A stretch of 64,000 nt of DNA, from positions 19,347 to 83,346 of the forward strand of contig NZ_JAKPBU010000010.1 in assembly GCF_022662495.1 (NCBI RefSeq), written 5' to 3'. The position numbers and the translations under genes were made by a program. Each line of letters begins with the position of its first letter. The first letter of the stretch is position 1. Under the pieces are notes generated by a model. It was given only the letters and a program-made list of their open reading frames with translations. It had not been told where the DNA came from and did not search any database. The stretch comes from Lysobacter sp. M2-1. GTDB taxonomy: Bacteria; Pseudomonadota; Gammaproteobacteria; Xanthomonadales; Xanthomonadaceae. Shown piece by piece: positions 1 through 10,126 of this stretch.

Positions 1-187
1 TCATCGCCATGACCCCGAGCAGCGCAGCGATCGACAGCCCATGGGTGACGAAGCGGCGATCGTCGTCCAGGAACAGGTCGAGCAGCAGCAGCGCGAACGC
101 GGCGCCGGTCAGCACCAGTTCGGGCAGGATCGGCTGCAGGTCGGCGAGGGTCGCGGTGGCGGCAAGCATGGGGGTTGCGGCGGTCAT
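1..187 (-). CDS. nuoN: NADH:quinone oxidoreductase subunit N (partial, N-terminal 62 residues)
   Basis: Only the first 62 codons are inside the window; the gene runs off the left edge. NuoN is one of the three large antiporter-like proton-pumping subunits of respiratory complex I in the inner membrane. The visible part starts MTAATPMLAA, then a polar stretch and a first membrane segment (about residues 28-40, rich in L and A), then the charged DDDRRF loop and the start of a second segment, as NuoN proteins do. It lies one base after the nuoM stop codon, so it is the last gene of the nuo operon. The start is the ATG at 185-187, the only one compatible with the upstream stop. The identity rests on position and this short N-terminus. 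Confidence 0.9.
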   Translation of the reverse strand, partial: MTAATPMLAATATLADLQPILPELVLTGAAFALLLLDLFLDDDRRFVTHGLSIAALLGVMAM

Positions 188-188
188 G

Positions 189-1709
189 TCACGGGCCCAT
201 CAGTTTGCTGGCGGCGAGCTGCTGGGCCAGCTGCGCGATGGACGGCTCCATCAGGTCGGTCAGCGGTTTGGGCCACACGCCGATCAGCAGGGTGCCGGCG
301 GCGAACGTGCCGAGCACGATCCATTCGCGCATGTCCAGGTCCTTCAGTTCGGCGACGTGGGCATTGCCGACTTCGCCGTAGATCACCCGCTTGATCATCC
401 ACAGGGTGTAGGCCGCACCCAGGATCAGGGTGAAGGCCGCGGCGAACGCGATCAGCGGATGTTTCTGGAAGCTGGCCAGGATCACCATGAACTCACCGAC
501 GAAGCCCGACGTGCCCGGCAGGCCGGAATTGGCCATGCCGAAGAACACCGCGAACATCGCGAACCACGGCATCACGTTGGCCACGCCGCCGTAGTCGCGG
601 ATCATGCGGCTGTGCATGCGGTCGTAGAGCACACCCACGCAGCTGAACATCGCACCTGAAATGAAGCCGTGGCTGATCATCTGCACCATGGCGCCCTGCA
701 GGCCCAGGCGCGCGGCATCGATATTCCCCGCATCGCGCACAAGGGCGAAGGCGATGAAGGTGCCCAGGGTGACGAAGCCCATGTGCGAAATCGACGAATA
801 GGCGATCAGCTTCTTCATGTCGTCCTGGACCATCGCCACGAGGCCGATGTAGATGACCGCGATCAGGCTGAGCGCGATCACCAGCCAGGCCCATTCGTGG
901 CCGGCATCCGGGACGATGGGCAAGGTGAAGCGCAGGAAGCCGTACCCGCCGATCTTCAGCATGATCGCCGCCAGCACCACCGAGCCGCCGGTGGGCGCCT
1001 CGACGTGCGCGTCGGGGAGCCAGGTATGCACCGGGAACATCGGCACCTTCACCGCGAACGCAACCAGGAAGGCGAAGAACAGCCACATCTGCTCGCGCAT
1101 GGTCAGCGGCAGCGCGGCCATGTCGGCCAGCTGCCAGCTGCCGCCCTTCAGGTACAGGTAGATCAGCCCGACCAACATGAACACCGAGCCGAGGAAGGTG
1201 TACAGGAAGAACTTGACCGATGCGTACACCCGGCGCGGGCCGCCCCAGACGCCGATGATGATGAACATCGGGATCAGCATGCCCTCGAAGAACACGTAGA
1301 ACAGCATCGCGTCGAGCGCTGTGAACACGCCGATCATCAGGCCTTCGAGCACTAGGAACGCAGCTACGTACTGGCTCACGCGCTTGTCGACCGAGGCCCA
1401 CGCACCGATCAGCACCAGCACGGTCACCAGCGTGGTCAAGCCGATCAGCGCCACCGAGATGCCGTCCGCGCCGAGCCGGTAGCGGATGTCGTACGCGGGA
1501 ATCCAGGCGTGCTGTTCGAGGAACTGCATGCCGGGGTTGGCGTAGTCGAAGCCGGTGAACAGCGGCACGCTCAACACCAGGCACAACAGCGCCACGCCGA
1601 GCGCAAGCCAGCGCGCCGCCTGCGGCCGGCTGTTGCCGAGCATCAGGCACAGCGCGCCGCCGAGGACCGGCAGCCAGACGAGCAGACTGAGAAGGGGAAG
1701 TTGGCTCAC
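189..1709 (-). CDS. nuoM: NADH:quinone oxidoreductase subunit M
   Basis: Antiporter-like membrane subunit of complex I, 506 residues, about the usual NuoM length (roughly 500). The protein is almost entirely hydrophobic with about 14 predicted membrane segments. It carries the family hallmarks: a conserved lysine/glutamate pair in the central segments (for example AFAVKVPMFPVHTWLPDAH, with the VHTWLPDAH loop) and the block KKLIAYSSISHMGFV. The start codon is GTG at 1709, preceded by a weak GGA. The gene is 19 bases after nuoL and one base before nuoN, so all three pump subunits are co-transcribed. Nothing in the sequence suggests separate regulation. Confidence 0.96.
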   Translation of the reverse strand: MSQLPLLSLLVWLPVLGGALCLMLGNSRPQAARWLALGVALLCLVLSVPLFTGFDYANPGMQFLEQHAWIPAYDIRYRLGADGISVALIGLTTLVTVLVLIGAWASVDKRVSQYVAAFLVLEGLMIGVFTALDAMLFYVFFEGMLIPMFIIIGVWGGPRRVYASVKFFLYTFLGSVFMLVGLIYLYLKGGSWQLADMAALPLTMREQMWLFFAFLVAFAVKVPMFPVHTWLPDAHVEAPTGGSVVLAAIMLKIGGYGFLRFTLPIVPDAGHEWAWLVIALSLIAVIYIGLVAMVQDDMKKLIAYSSISHMGFVTLGTFIAFALVRDAGNIDAARLGLQGAMVQMISHGFISGAMFSCVGVLYDRMHSRMIRDYGGVANVMPWFAMFAVFFGMANSGLPGTSGFVGEFMVILASFQKHPLIAFAAAFTLILGAAYTLWMIKRVIYGEVGNAHVAELKDLDMREWIVLGTFAAGTLLIGVWPKPLTDLMEPSIAQLAQQLAASKLMGP

Positions 1710-1728
1710 GCGTCAGGATTCCTTGGTC

Positions 1729-3837
1729 TCAGCTCCACCACCACACCAGCGCGCCGAGCAGGCCGATCAGGCCCAGGATCATGGCGAAGGCATAGTGGTA
1801 CAGGTAACCCGACTGGGTCTTGCGCAGCACGCCGGAGAACAGATCGACCAGACGGGCGCTGCCGTTGACGAACAGGCCATCGATGACCTTCTCGTCGTTG
1901 CCGCGCGACAGCTTGCCCAAGGCGACGCCGCCACCGGCGAAGCCGCCGATCCACAGGTCATCGAAGCCGTACTTGTTCTCGAGGATCCGCTTGGGCAGGG
2001 CGAAGATGCGCGCCGCCTTCGCCGGCAGCTCGGGCTTCCACCAGTACATGACGGTGGCCAGGGCGAAGCCGGCAAGCACCAGCCAGAACGCCGGGGCGAC
2101 GAAGCCATGCAGCGCGAACGCCACCGGCCCGTGCCAGGCTTCCTCGGCCACCTTGGCGATGGTGTCGCGCGCCGCCGCCAGGTCAATCGATCCCAAGAAG
2201 TACGGCAGCTGCTTGTGATGGCCCATCACATCGGTGCCGAACAGCATCGGGCCGACGGTGAAGAAGCCGATCAGCACCGACGGGATCGCCAGCAAGATCA
2301 ACGGCAGCGTCACCACCCACGGCGACTCGTGCGGCTCGTGCGCATGATCGTCATGGCCGTGACCATGCGCATCCTCGTGCGCGTGTGCCAGCTGTTCCTC
2401 GTGCGCGCTCGAGTCGGCTTCCGGCGCGACGTAGCCAGCCGGCGCCTTGTCGTGCCAGCGCGGTGCGCCGAAGAAAGTCAGGTAGAGCAGGCGGAAGCTG
2501 TAGAACGAGGTCACGAACGCGCCCAGCAGCACCGCCCAGTAGCCATAGCTGGCGACCCAGTTGTGGGACTCGTGCGCGTTGAGCTTGGCCGCCTCGATGA
2601 TGGTGTCCTTCGAGTAGAAGCCGCTGAAGAACGGTGTGCCGACCAGGGCCAGGGTGCCGATGACGCTGGTCCAGAAGGTGATCGGCATGACCTTGCGCAG
2701 GCCGCCCATCCGGCGCATGTCCTGCTCGTGGTGCATGCCGATGATCACGCTGCCCGCCGCCAGGAACAGCAGCGCCTTGAAGAAGGCGTGGGTCATCAGG
2801 TGGTACACGGCGGCCGAGTACGCCGACACGCCCAGGGCCACTGTCATGTAGCCTAGCTGCGACAGGGTGGAATACGCCACCACCCGCTTGATGTCGTTCT
2901 GGACGATGCCGATCAGGCCGGTGAAGAACGCCGTGGTGGCGCCGATGAACAGCACGAAGTTGAGCGCGGTCTGGCTCAGCTCGAACAGCGGCGACATCCG
3001 CGCCACCATGAAGATGCCTGCGGTGACCATGGTCGCGGCGTGGATCAGGGCCGAAATCGGCGTGGGGCCTTCCATCGAGTCGGGCAACCATACGTGCAGC
3101 GGCACCTGCGCCGACTTGCCCATGGCCCCGATGAACAGGCAGATGCAGATCAGCGTGGCCACCGACCAGGCGTGGCCGGCGAACACCTGCACTTCCTGGC
3201 CCTTGAGCAGCGGCGCGTTGGCGAACACGGTGGCGTAGTCGAGCGTGCCGAACCAGTACAGCACCCCCGCGATGCCGAGCAGGAAGCCGAAGTCGCCCAC
3301 CCGGTTGACCAGGAAGGCCTTGAGGTTGGCGAAGATCGCGCTCGGGCGTTTGAACCAGAAGCCGATCAGCAGATAGGACACCAGGCCCACCGCTTCCCAG
3401 CCGAAGAACAGCTGCAGGAAGTTGTTGCTCATCACCAGCATCAGCATGCTGAAGGTGAACAGCGAGATGTAGCCGAAGAAGCGCTGGTAGCCGTCGTCGT
3501 CGGCCATGTAACCGATCGTGTAGACGTGCACCAGCAGCGAGACGAAGGTCACGACCACCATCATCATCGCGGTGAGGCGGTCGATCATGAAGCCGACATG
3601 GGCCTCGTAGCCGCCTACCTGGAAGAAGGTGTACACGTTCTGGTTGAACGGCGCAGCACCCTGCCCCACCAGCTGCCACAGCACGTATGTCGACAGCGCG
3701 CAGCTCACCGCCACGCCGAGGATGGTAATGCTGTGCGCGCCCACACGGCCGACCTGGCGGCCGAACAGGCCGGCAATAACGGCGCCGAGCAGCGGTGCCA
3801 TGACGACCATCAGCAGGTGGAGCTTGGAAATTTCCAT
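1729..3837 (-). CDS. nuoL: NADH:quinone oxidoreductase subunit L
   Basis: Largest proton-pumping subunit of complex I, 702 residues, longer than the roughly 610 of E. coli NuoL. The antiporter core is recognisable from the GPTPISALIHAATMV block, the VHVWLPDSMEGPTP loop, and K-bearing segments such as IKRVVAYSTLSQLGYM. The extra length is partly a soluble loop around residues 478-505 in which 9 of about 25 residues are histidine (HAHEDAHGHGHDDHAHEPH), followed by further membrane helices and the long lateral helix region. The start is taken as the ATG at 3837, not the TTG one codon upstream, because GGAAC lies at a suitable distance. The histidine loop could bind metal or protons; its role is unknown. 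Confidence 0.96.
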   Translation of the reverse strand: MEISKLHLLMVVMAPLLGAVIAGLFGRQVGRVGAHSITILGVAVSCALSTYVLWQLVGQGAAPFNQNVYTFFQVGGYEAHVGFMIDRLTAMMMVVVTFVSLLVHVYTIGYMADDDGYQRFFGYISLFTFSMLMLVMSNNFLQLFFGWEAVGLVSYLLIGFWFKRPSAIFANLKAFLVNRVGDFGFLLGIAGVLYWFGTLDYATVFANAPLLKGQEVQVFAGHAWSVATLICICLFIGAMGKSAQVPLHVWLPDSMEGPTPISALIHAATMVTAGIFMVARMSPLFELSQTALNFVLFIGATTAFFTGLIGIVQNDIKRVVAYSTLSQLGYMTVALGVSAYSAAVYHLMTHAFFKALLFLAAGSVIIGMHHEQDMRRMGGLRKVMPITFWTSVIGTLALVGTPFFSGFYSKDTIIEAAKLNAHESHNWVASYGYWAVLLGAFVTSFYSFRLLYLTFFGAPRWHDKAPAGYVAPEADSSAHEEQLAHAHEDAHGHGHDDHAHEPHESPWVVTLPLILLAIPSVLIGFFTVGPMLFGTDVMGHHKQLPYFLGSIDLAAARDTIAKVAEEAWHGPVAFALHGFVAPAFWLVLAGFALATVMYWWKPELPAKAARIFALPKRILENKYGFDDLWIGGFAGGGVALGKLSRGNDEKVIDGLFVNGSARLVDLFSGVLRKTQSGYLYHYAFAMILGLIGLLGALVWWWS

Positions 3838-3919
3838 CAATGTTCCATAGCCAGGTTCTTGCTTCGGTTACCTCGGTGCCGCCATCCATGGCGAGACGGT
3901 ATTGCTTCGGGGCTGTCCG

Positions 3920-3970
3920 GCCCGGCCATCCGTGGCCGGGCGTTCGCGGATGCGCGAGCCAGTGGCTCGC
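3920..3970 (-). other. Two adjacent hairpins in the nuoK-nuoL spacer
   Basis: The spacer between nuoK and nuoL (3838-3982) is the only long gap inside this otherwise tightly packed operon. It holds two perfect hairpins. The first has a 9-base-pair stem of GCCCGGCCA and TGGCCGGGC around the tetraloop TCCG (3920-3941). The second has a 7-base-pair stem GCGAGCC/GGCTCGC around AGT (3954-3970). Neither is followed by a T run on the coding strand, so a strong terminator is unlikely. An RNA-processing or stability element that lets the distal nuoLMN part be tuned separately is possible, but this is inference. Confidence 0.5.
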
Positions 3971-3982
3971 AAACGCACCCGC

Positions 3983-4309
3983 TCACCCTTTGAGAGTGTC
4001 GATGTCGGCCACGTCGATCGTGTGCCGGTTGCGGAACAGGGTGACCAGGATCGCCAGGCCGATGGCGGCCTCGGCAGCGGCCACGGTCAGGATGAAGAAC
4101 ACGAACACCTGGCCGGCGGGATCCCCAAGCTCGCGCGAGAACGCGACAAAGTTGATGTTCACCGCCAGCAGCAGCAGTTCGATGCACATCAACAGCACGA
4201 TCACGTTCTTGCGGTTGAGGAAGATGCCGGCCACGCTGATGCAGAACAGCGCCGCGCCGAGCGCGAGGTAGTGGCCCAGGGACAGGCCATTGCCCAGGAG
4301 TTCCATCAT
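3983..4309 (-). CDS. nuoK: NADH:quinone oxidoreductase subunit K
   Basis: Small membrane subunit of complex I (MrpC-like), 108 residues with three membrane helices. Two buried glutamates expected in NuoK are seen in [14 protein letters not shown] and the [12 protein letters not shown] segment. The ATG at 4309 overlaps the nuoJ stop as ATGA and is preceded by a near-ideal GAGGAGG six to ten bases upstream. A second ATG follows directly, so the start could shift by one codon. It belongs to the proton-channel module together with NuoA, NuoJ and NuoN. Confidence 0.96.
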   Translation of the reverse strand: MMELLGNGLSLGHYLALGAALFCISVAGIFLNRKNVIVLLMCIELLLLAVNINFVAFSRELGDPAGQVFVFFILTVAAAEAAIGLAILVTLFRNRHTIDVADIDTLKG

Positions 4310-4947
4310 TTCGCCTCCTCGCTTTCGCCCGGCGCCGCCGGTGCGACCGGTCGTTCGGCCTGCATCCGCACCAGGCGCATGCGGTCGGCTGCCTTGACCC
4401 GGCCCTGTTCCAGCGGATTCTGGTGCTTGGCGCCCGGCCGGCGACGCAGGGTCAGCATCACCGCGGCGATCACCGCCACGGTCAGGATCACCGCGGCCAC
4501 CTCGAAGGGCAGCAGGAAATCGGTGAACAGCGAGCGCGCCAGCCAGTGGGTATTGGGCAGGCCGGCCGTCACCGCTCCGTCGGTGCCGAACGGCGTGCCC
4601 ATCTTCGCGCGCACGCCGATCAGCAGCAGGATCTCCACCAGCATCGCCACCGCCACCAGCAGGCCCACCGGCAGGTAGCGCACGAAGCCTTCGCGCATCG
4701 GCGTGGTGTCGATGTCGAGCATCATCACCACGAACAGGAACAGCACCATCACCGCGCCCACGTACACCAGCACCAGCGCGATGCCCAGGAACTCGGCACC
4801 GGCCAGGATCCAGCCGCAGGCGACCGAAAAGAAGGTCAGTACCAGGAACAGCGCGGCATGCACCGGATTCTTGACGCTGATCACCGCGCCCGCGGACAGG
4901 ACCGCGGCCAGGGCGAAGGCGAAGAAGGTGAGCAAGGCGAAATCCAC
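4306..4947 (-). CDS. nuoJ: NADH:quinone oxidoreductase subunit J
   Basis: Membrane subunit of complex I, 213 residues with five predicted helices in the first 170 residues ([19 protein letters not shown], then [17 protein letters not shown], and so on) and a charged cytoplasmic tail. The block [17 protein letters not shown] is typical of NuoJ and surrounds the pi-bulge helix near the quinone-coupling path. The start codon is GTG at 4947 with AAAGGA upstream. Its stop overlaps the nuoK start. The tail after residue 175 ([16 protein letters not shown] onwards) is basic and poorly conserved in the family. Confidence 0.95.
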   Translation of the reverse strand: MDFALLTFFAFALAAVLSAGAVISVKNPVHAALFLVLTFFSVACGWILAGAEFLGIALVLVYVGAVMVLFLFVVMMLDIDTTPMREGFVRYLPVGLLVAVAMLVEILLLIGVRAKMGTPFGTDGAVTAGLPNTHWLARSLFTDFLLPFEVAAVILTVAVIAAVMLTLRRRPGAKHQNPLEQGRVKAADRMRLVRMQAERPVAPAAPGESEEAK

Positions 4948-4960
4948 GTCTGCGGGTCCT

Positions 4961-5449
4961 TTAGCGGAAGGCCGAGTCGGCCGCGCGGCGCTCCGCGATC
5001 TCGGCTTCGAGCCGGTCGCCGATCGCCAGCAGCTGCGGCTTGGTGACGATGTTCTCGCCGCGGTTCTCGAAGTGGTACTCGAGGATGTGGGTCTCGACGA
5101 TCGAATCCACCGGACACGACTCCTCGCAGAAGCCGCAATAGATGCACTTGAACAGGTCGATGTCGTAGCGCGTGGTGCGGCGGGTGCCGTCTGCGCGCTG
5201 TTCGGAATCGATCGTGATCGCCAGCGCCGGACACACCGCCTCGCACAGCTTGCAGGCGATGCAGCGCTCCTCGCCGTTGGGATAGCGGCGCAGCGCGTGC
5301 AGGCCGCGGAAACGCGGCGACTGCGGGGTCTTCTCCATCGGGTACATCAGCGTGTACTTCGGACGGAACAGGTATTTCAGGGTCAGCCCCAGCCCCTGGA
5401 GCAGCTCCATGAGCAGCAGACCCTTGAACCAGGACGATAGCTTGCCCAT
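4961..5449 (-). CDS. nuoI: NADH:quinone oxidoreductase subunit I (two [4Fe-4S] clusters)
   Basis: Peripheral-arm subunit of complex I that carries clusters N6a and N6b, 162 residues, the normal length. Both ferredoxin motifs are intact: C63-x2-C66-x2-C69-x3-C73 ([12 protein letters not shown]) and C102-x2-C105-x2-C108-x3-C112 ([12 protein letters not shown]). An amphipathic N-terminus ([10 protein letters not shown]) anchors it at the membrane. The reading frame is open far upstream into nuoH and nuoG, but the ATG at 5447-5449 that overlaps the nuoH stop (ATGA) is clearly the start. Confidence 0.97.
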   Translation of the reverse strand: MGKLSSWFKGLLLMELLQGLGLTLKYLFRPKYTLMYPMEKTPQSPRFRGLHALRRYPNGEERCIACKLCEAVCPALAITIDSEQRADGTRRTTRYDIDLFKCIYCGFCEESCPVDSIVETHILEYHFENRGENIVTKPQLLAIGDRLEAEIAERRAADSAFR

Positions 5450-6525
5450 CACGCCCCCGCCTCGAACACGCCGTAGTACGCCATCAGCGCCGTGACGCAG
5501 ATCCACCCCAAGGTGATCGGAATGAACACCTTCCAGCCCAGCCGCATGATCTGGTCGTAGCGGTAGCGCGGGAACGAAGCGCGGAACCAGATGAAGCAGC
5601 TGGCGAAGAAGAACACCTTGGCGAACAGCCACCACCAGCCGTCGATCGACAGCACCGGGATGTCCCAGCCGTGGAACGGGCTCAGCCAGCCGCCGAGGAA
5701 GAACAGCGAGGTGAGGAAGCTGATCAGGATCATGTTCGCGTATTCGGCCAGGAAGAACAGCGCGAACTGCGAACCCGAATATTCGACCATGTGCCCGGCG
5801 ACGATCTCGGACTCGCCTTCCACCACGTCGAACGGCGCGCGGTTGGTCTCGGCCACGCCGGAGATGAAATACACCACGAACAGCGGCAGCAGCGGCAGCC
5901 AGAACCATTCGAGGAACCCGCCGTTGCCGGCCTGCGCCATCACGATCTCGGTGAGGTTGAGGCTGCCGGCAGCGATCAGCACGCCGACCATGGCGAAGCC
6001 CATCGCGATCTCGTAGCTGACCACCTGGGCCGCGGCGCGCATCGCGCCGAGGAAGGCGTACTTCGAGTTCGACGCCCAGCCGGCGAGGATGATCCCGTAT
6101 ACGCCCAGAGAGGTCATCGCCAGCAGATACAGCAGACCCGCATTGGCGTTGGACAGCACCAGCTGCGCATCGAACGGCACCACCGCCCAGGCCGCGAATG
6201 CCGGCGCCAGCGTGATCAGCGGAGCCAGCACGTACAGCACCTTCTGCGCGCTGCTGGGCTGGATGACTTCCTTGAACAGGAGCTTGAACACGTCGGCGAA
6301 GGCCTGAAGGATGCCCATGCCCACGTACATCGGCCCGTGGCGCACGTGCATCCAGCCGATCAGCTTGCGCTCCCAGACCACGTAGAAGGCCACGGCCAGG
6401 ATCACCGGCACAGCGATCACCAGGATCTTGAGCACGATCCAGACCACCAGGCCGAATGCGCCAAGCGATAGCAGCCAGTCGCGCAACGGATCGGTCAGGG
6501 TCCCGAGCAGGGTCGCGGTGTTCAT
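5449..6525 (-). CDS. nuoH: NADH:quinone oxidoreductase subunit H
   Basis: Complex I membrane subunit that forms the quinone chamber with NuoB and NuoD, 358 residues with about eight helices. Diagnostic blocks are [15 protein letters not shown] near residue 50 and the acidic loop [18 protein letters not shown] around residues 205-222, in which the glutamates link quinone reduction to proton pumping. The start is the ATG at 6523-6525 that overlaps the nuoG stop (ATGA); a longer in-frame extension of 24 codons is non-hydrophobic and not NuoH-like. The stop overlaps the nuoI start. Confidence 0.96.
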   Translation of the reverse strand: MNTATLLGTLTDPLRDWLLSLGAFGLVVWIVLKILVIAVPVILAVAFYVVWERKLIGWMHVRHGPMYVGMGILQAFADVFKLLFKEVIQPSSAQKVLYVLAPLITLAPAFAAWAVVPFDAQLVLSNANAGLLYLLAMTSLGVYGIILAGWASNSKYAFLGAMRAAAQVVSYEIAMGFAMVGVLIAAGSLNLTEIVMAQAGNGGFLEWFWLPLLPLFVVYFISGVAETNRAPFDVVEGESEIVAGHMVEYSGSQFALFFLAEYANMILISFLTSLFFLGGWLSPFHGWDIPVLSIDGWWWLFAKVFFFASCFIWFRASFPRYRYDQIMRLGWKVFIPITLGWICVTALMAYYGVFEAGA

Positions 6526-8765
6526 GCCGGGCGCACCTCGACGCGGGCGCTGGCGAGCGGCGCGGTCGCGCCATAGCCGGATTCGATCCAGACGCAACCC
6601 GGCGCGACCCGATCGTCGACAGCCACCTGCAGGGTCGCGGTGCCGGCATCGTTGCCGAACTTCGCCATGGCGCCGTCGGCGAGGCCAAGTCGCCTGGCTT
6701 CGTCCGGATGCACGACTGCGCGCGGTCCGACGGTGAGCGGGTGCGCCTGCAGCGCGGACGCGCGACGGGTGACGCCGTCGCTGCGGTAGATCGCCTGCGA
6801 GACGGCCACTTCCAGCCCATGCTCCGCGCCGTTGCCGCGGTTCGCGCTGGCGGACGCGACCGACGCGGGCACGCGCGGCTTCGCGGAGGCAACCGCCGCA
6901 CGCAGCCCTTCGATGTCGGTGAATTCGAAACCGGGCACCTCAAGCTCTGCGCCCAGTGCGCGCAGCACGCGCCAACCGGCACGCGCCTCGCCCGGCAGCT
7001 TGCCGGCGGCAACGGTACGCTGCTCGCGACCGTCCAGATTGGTCAGGCTCGCCTCGATCTCCGGCAGCGCGCCGATCGGCAGGATCACGTCGGCCACGCT
7101 GCGCGTGGACTTGCAGGCGAAGTGGCTGAAGGCCACGACCTGCGCGGACTTGAGCGATTTCAGCGCCGTGGCCTGGTCGGCGAAATCCAGCCCTGGCTCG
7201 ATGCCGTAGATGACATAGGCCGCACGCGGCTCGCGCAGCATGGCCTGCGCATCGCGCGACGCGGGCAGCACGCCGGCGCGCGCGAGTCCGAGCGCGTTCG
7301 CGCCCTGTGGAATGCGGCACAGCGTGGCGTTGGCGGCCTTCGCGAAGGCCGTGGCTGCGGCGCGGATCGCGGACGCATGCGGACCGCTCTCGGCCACCGC
7401 GCCTACGATCACCACCGGCGCGTTCGCGCCGCCCAGGTCGACCTGGTCCAGCGCATCGGCCAGCTGCGAAGGCGGCACGACCCGCTTGCTGGCGAGGTCG
7501 AAGGCGAAATCGAAGTCGACAGGGTTGACGACATGCACCTTCGCGCCGCGGCGGAAGGCCTTGCGCACGCGCTGGTGCAGCAACGGCAGTTCATGGCGCA
7601 GCTGCGAGCCGACAATCACGATCGCATCGGCCTGCTCGATCTCGGCCGAAGGCGTTGCAAAAGCTTCCGCGATCGCGCCGTCGGACAGGTCCTGCTGGGC
7701 GATGCGATGGTCGAGATTGCCGGTACCCAACACCTCGGCCAGGCGTGCGAGCAGCGCGCCTTCCTCGTTCGAGGTAGCCGGGTGCACCAGAATGCCGAGG
7801 CCGTCCGCGGCGTTGTCGCGCAAGATCTGCGCGGCCTTCGCCAGCGCTTCTTCCCACGAGGCCTCGCGGAAGTCCTCACCAGCGCGGATCAACGGCTTGA
7901 CTGCGCGATCCTCGGCATACAGACCCTGATGCGAATAGCGGTCGCGGTCCGACAGCCAGCACTCGTTGACCGCCTCGTTGTCGCGCGGGACCGCGCGCAT
8001 TACTTCGCCGCGACGGGTATGCAGGAACAGGTTGCTGCCGAGCGCGTCGTGGTAGCCGACCGATTCCTTCGCAATCAGTTCCCAGGGGCGGGCCCTGAAA
8101 CGGAACACCTTGTTGGTCAGCGCGCCGACCGGACATACGTCGATCACGTTGCCCGACAGCTCGGTCGTGAGCGGCTTGCCGTCGTAGGTGCCGATCTGCA
8201 GGTTCTCGCCGCGCTGCATGCCGCCCAGCTCGTAAGTACCGGCGATTTCCGCGGTGAAGCGCACGCAGCGCGTGCACTGGATGCAGCGGGTCATGTCGGT
8301 GGCGACCAGCGGCCCCATGTCCTCGTCCGCCACGACGCGCTTGCGTTCCGAGAAGCGCGACACCGAACGCCCGTAGCCCAGCGACAGGTCCTGCAGCTCG
8401 CACTCGCCACCCTGGTCGCAGATCGGGCAGTCGAGCGGATGGTTGATGAGCAGGAACTCCATCACGTTGCGCTGCGACTTGAGCGCCTTGTCGCTGCGTG
8501 TGGCGACCTTCATCCCGTCCATCACCGGCGTGGCGCAGGCCGGTGCCGGCTTGGGCATCTTTTCCACTTCGACCAGGCACATGCGGCAGTTGGCGGCAAT
8601 CGCCAGTTTGTCGTGGTAGCAGAAGCGCGGGATAGGGATGCCGGCCTTGTCGGCGGCATGGATGATCATCGAGCCCTTGGGCGCGGCCAGTTCGACGCCA
8701 TCGATGAAGACGGTCACCTGATCGGGCGGCAGGTTCGGATTGACCGGCGACGGAGGCGTGCTCAT
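6522..8765 (-). CDS. nuoG: NADH:quinone oxidoreductase subunit G
   Basis: Large peripheral-arm iron-sulfur subunit of complex I, 747 residues. The N-terminal part carries a [2Fe-2S] site (C49, C60, C63, C77), the His-Cys3 [4Fe-4S] site (H109, C113, C116, C122) and a further [4Fe-4S] site (C161, C164, C167, C211). The rest is a molybdopterin-oxidoreductase-like fold without cofactor. The extra CxxC cluster N7 found in the E. coli protein is not evident in the part inspected, so this looks like the shorter cluster set. ATGA overlaps join it to nuoF upstream and nuoH downstream. Confidence 0.96.
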   Translation of the reverse strand: MSTPPSPVNPNLPPDQVTVFIDGVELAAPKGSMIIHAADKAGIPIPRFCYHDKLAIAANCRMCLVEVEKMPKPAPACATPVMDGMKVATRSDKALKSQRNVMEFLLINHPLDCPICDQGGECELQDLSLGYGRSVSRFSERKRVVADEDMGPLVATDMTRCIQCTRCVRFTAEIAGTYELGGMQRGENLQIGTYDGKPLTTELSGNVIDVCPVGALTNKVFRFRARPWELIAKESVGYHDALGSNLFLHTRRGEVMRAVPRDNEAVNECWLSDRDRYSHQGLYAEDRAVKPLIRAGEDFREASWEEALAKAAQILRDNAADGLGILVHPATSNEEGALLARLAEVLGTGNLDHRIAQQDLSDGAIAEAFATPSAEIEQADAIVIVGSQLRHELPLLHQRVRKAFRRGAKVHVVNPVDFDFAFDLASKRVVPPSQLADALDQVDLGGANAPVVIVGAVAESGPHASAIRAAATAFAKAANATLCRIPQGANALGLARAGVLPASRDAQAMLREPRAAYVIYGIEPGLDFADQATALKSLKSAQVVAFSHFACKSTRSVADVILPIGALPEIEASLTNLDGREQRTVAAGKLPGEARAGWRVLRALGAELEVPGFEFTDIEGLRAAVASAKPRVPASVASASANRGNGAEHGLEVAVSQAIYRSDGVTRRASALQAHPLTVGPRAVVHPDEARRLGLADGAMAKFGNDAGTATLQVAVDDRVAPGCVWIESGYGATAPLASARVEVRPA

Positions 8766-10126
8766 GCCGCGACCGCCTTGGGCACGACGCTACCGGCCTT
8801 CTGGTCATCAACCAGGAACCGGCCGTTGACGATCGCGTATTCGAACTCGTCCCAGTAGTGGCGCAGGAAACCCTGCACCGGCCAGGCGGCGGCTTCGCCA
8901 AAGGCGCAGATCGTGTGGCCCTCGATCTGGCCCGCGGCGGCGCGCAGCATCTGCAGGTCGTCGAGTGTTGCCTGCTTGTCGACGATCCGCGTGAGCATGC
9001 GGTACATCCAGCCGGTGCCTTCGCGACAGGGCGTGCATTGGCCGCAGGACTCTGCGTAGTAGAAGCGCGCGATGCGCTGGCAGGCGCGCACCATGCAGGT
9101 GGTCTCGTCCATCACGATGACCGCGCCCGAACCGAGTCCGGAACCGGCTTTCTGGATCGAGTCGTAATCCATCGTGCAGGCCATCATGACCTCGGCCGGA
9201 AGCACCGGCATCGACGAGCCGCCCGGGATCACGCCCTTGAGGCGATGGCCGCTACGCACGCCGCCGGCCATCTCCAGCAGTTCGGCGAACGGCGTGCCGA
9301 GACGGACTTCATAGTTGCCCGGTTTGCTGACATGGCCGGATACCGAAAAGATCTTCGGCCCGCCGTTGTTGGGCTTGCCCAGGTTGAGGAACCATTCGGC
9401 GCCGTTGCGCACGATCGCCGGCACCGAGGCGTAGGTCTCGGTGTTGTTGATGGTGGTGGGCTTGCCGTACAGGCCGAAATTGGCCGGGAACGGCGGCTTG
9501 TAGCGCGGCTGGCCTTTCTTGCCCTCGAGCGATTCCATCAGCGCGGTTTCTTCGCCGCAGATGTAGGCGCCCGCGCCGAGCGCGTTGAAGATGTCGATGT
9601 CCACGCCGCTGCCGAGGATGTTCCTGCCGAGCCAGCCGTTGGCGTAGGCCTCGGCGGTGGCTTCCTCGAGATGCTCGAACGGCTCGTGGTGGAACTCGCC
9701 GCGCAGGTAGTTGTAGGCCACGGTCGAGCCGGTGGCGTAGCACGCGATCGCCATGCCCTCGATCACCGCGTGCGGGTTGTAGCGCAGGATGTCGCGGTCC
9801 TTGGCGGTGCCGGGCTCGGACTCGTCCGAGTTGCACAAGATGTACTTCTGGCCCGCGCCCTTGGGCATGAAGCTCCACTTCAGGCCGGTGGGAAAGCCCG
9901 CGCCGCCGCGTCCGCGCAGGCCGGACTGCTTGACCATGTCGACCACCGCCGCGGGTTCGATCTTCTCTTCCAGGATCCTGCGCAGCGCGCTGTACCCGCC
10001 GGTCTTGAGGTAATTCTCGTACGACCACGGCTTGTCGAAATGCAGGGTGGTGTAGACGACCTGGTGCTCCTTCGGTGCCGGACCGACGGGACCATGGCCT
10101 TCGGAATAGTGCGAATGCCCGCCCAT
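8762..10126 (-). CDS. nuoF: NADH:quinone oxidoreductase subunit F (NADH/FMN binding)
   Basis: Entry point of electrons into complex I: binds NADH, FMN and cluster N3. It has 454 residues from the ATG at 10126, whose A is shared with the nuoE stop (TAATG). The glycine-rich nucleotide loop [13 protein letters not shown] lies at about residues 72-84. The N3 cluster ligands are C361, C364, C367 and C407 ([12 protein letters not shown] and later GHTICAFG). The frame continues open upstream through nuoE for 101 codons, but that stretch is an alternative-frame reading of nuoE and is not part of the protein. Confidence 0.97.
   Translation of the reverse strand: MGGHSHYSEGHGPVGPAPKEHQVVYTTLHFDKPWSYENYLKTGGYSALRRILEEKIEPAAVVDMVKQSGLRGRGGAGFPTGLKWSFMPKGAGQKYILCNSDESEPGTAKDRDILRYNPHAVIEGMAIACYATGSTVAYNYLRGEFHHEPFEHLEEATAEAYANGWLGRNILGSGVDIDIFNALGAGAYICGEETALMESLEGKKGQPRYKPPFPANFGLYGKPTTINNTETYASVPAIVRNGAEWFLNLGKPNNGGPKIFSVSGHVSKPGNYEVRLGTPFAELLEMAGGVRSGHRLKGVIPGGSSMPVLPAEVMMACTMDYDSIQKAGSGLGSGAVIVMDETTCMVRACQRIARFYYAESCGQCTPCREGTGWMYRMLTRIVDKQATLDDLQMLRAAAGQIEGHTICAFGEAAAWPVQGFLRHYWDEFEYAIVNGRFLVDDQKAGSVVPKAVAA

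Noticed and set aside
4961..7012. A 683-codon frame ending in NuoI
   Set aside because: The first three quarters are nuoG and nuoH in the wrong frame; the 162-residue NuoI with ATGA overlap is complete by itself.
6456..8858. An 800-codon open frame on the plus strand opposite nuoG
   Set aside because: It is a high-GC antisense shadow of nuoH/nuoG; its translation is low-complexity and rich in R, A, G and H, without any family motif.
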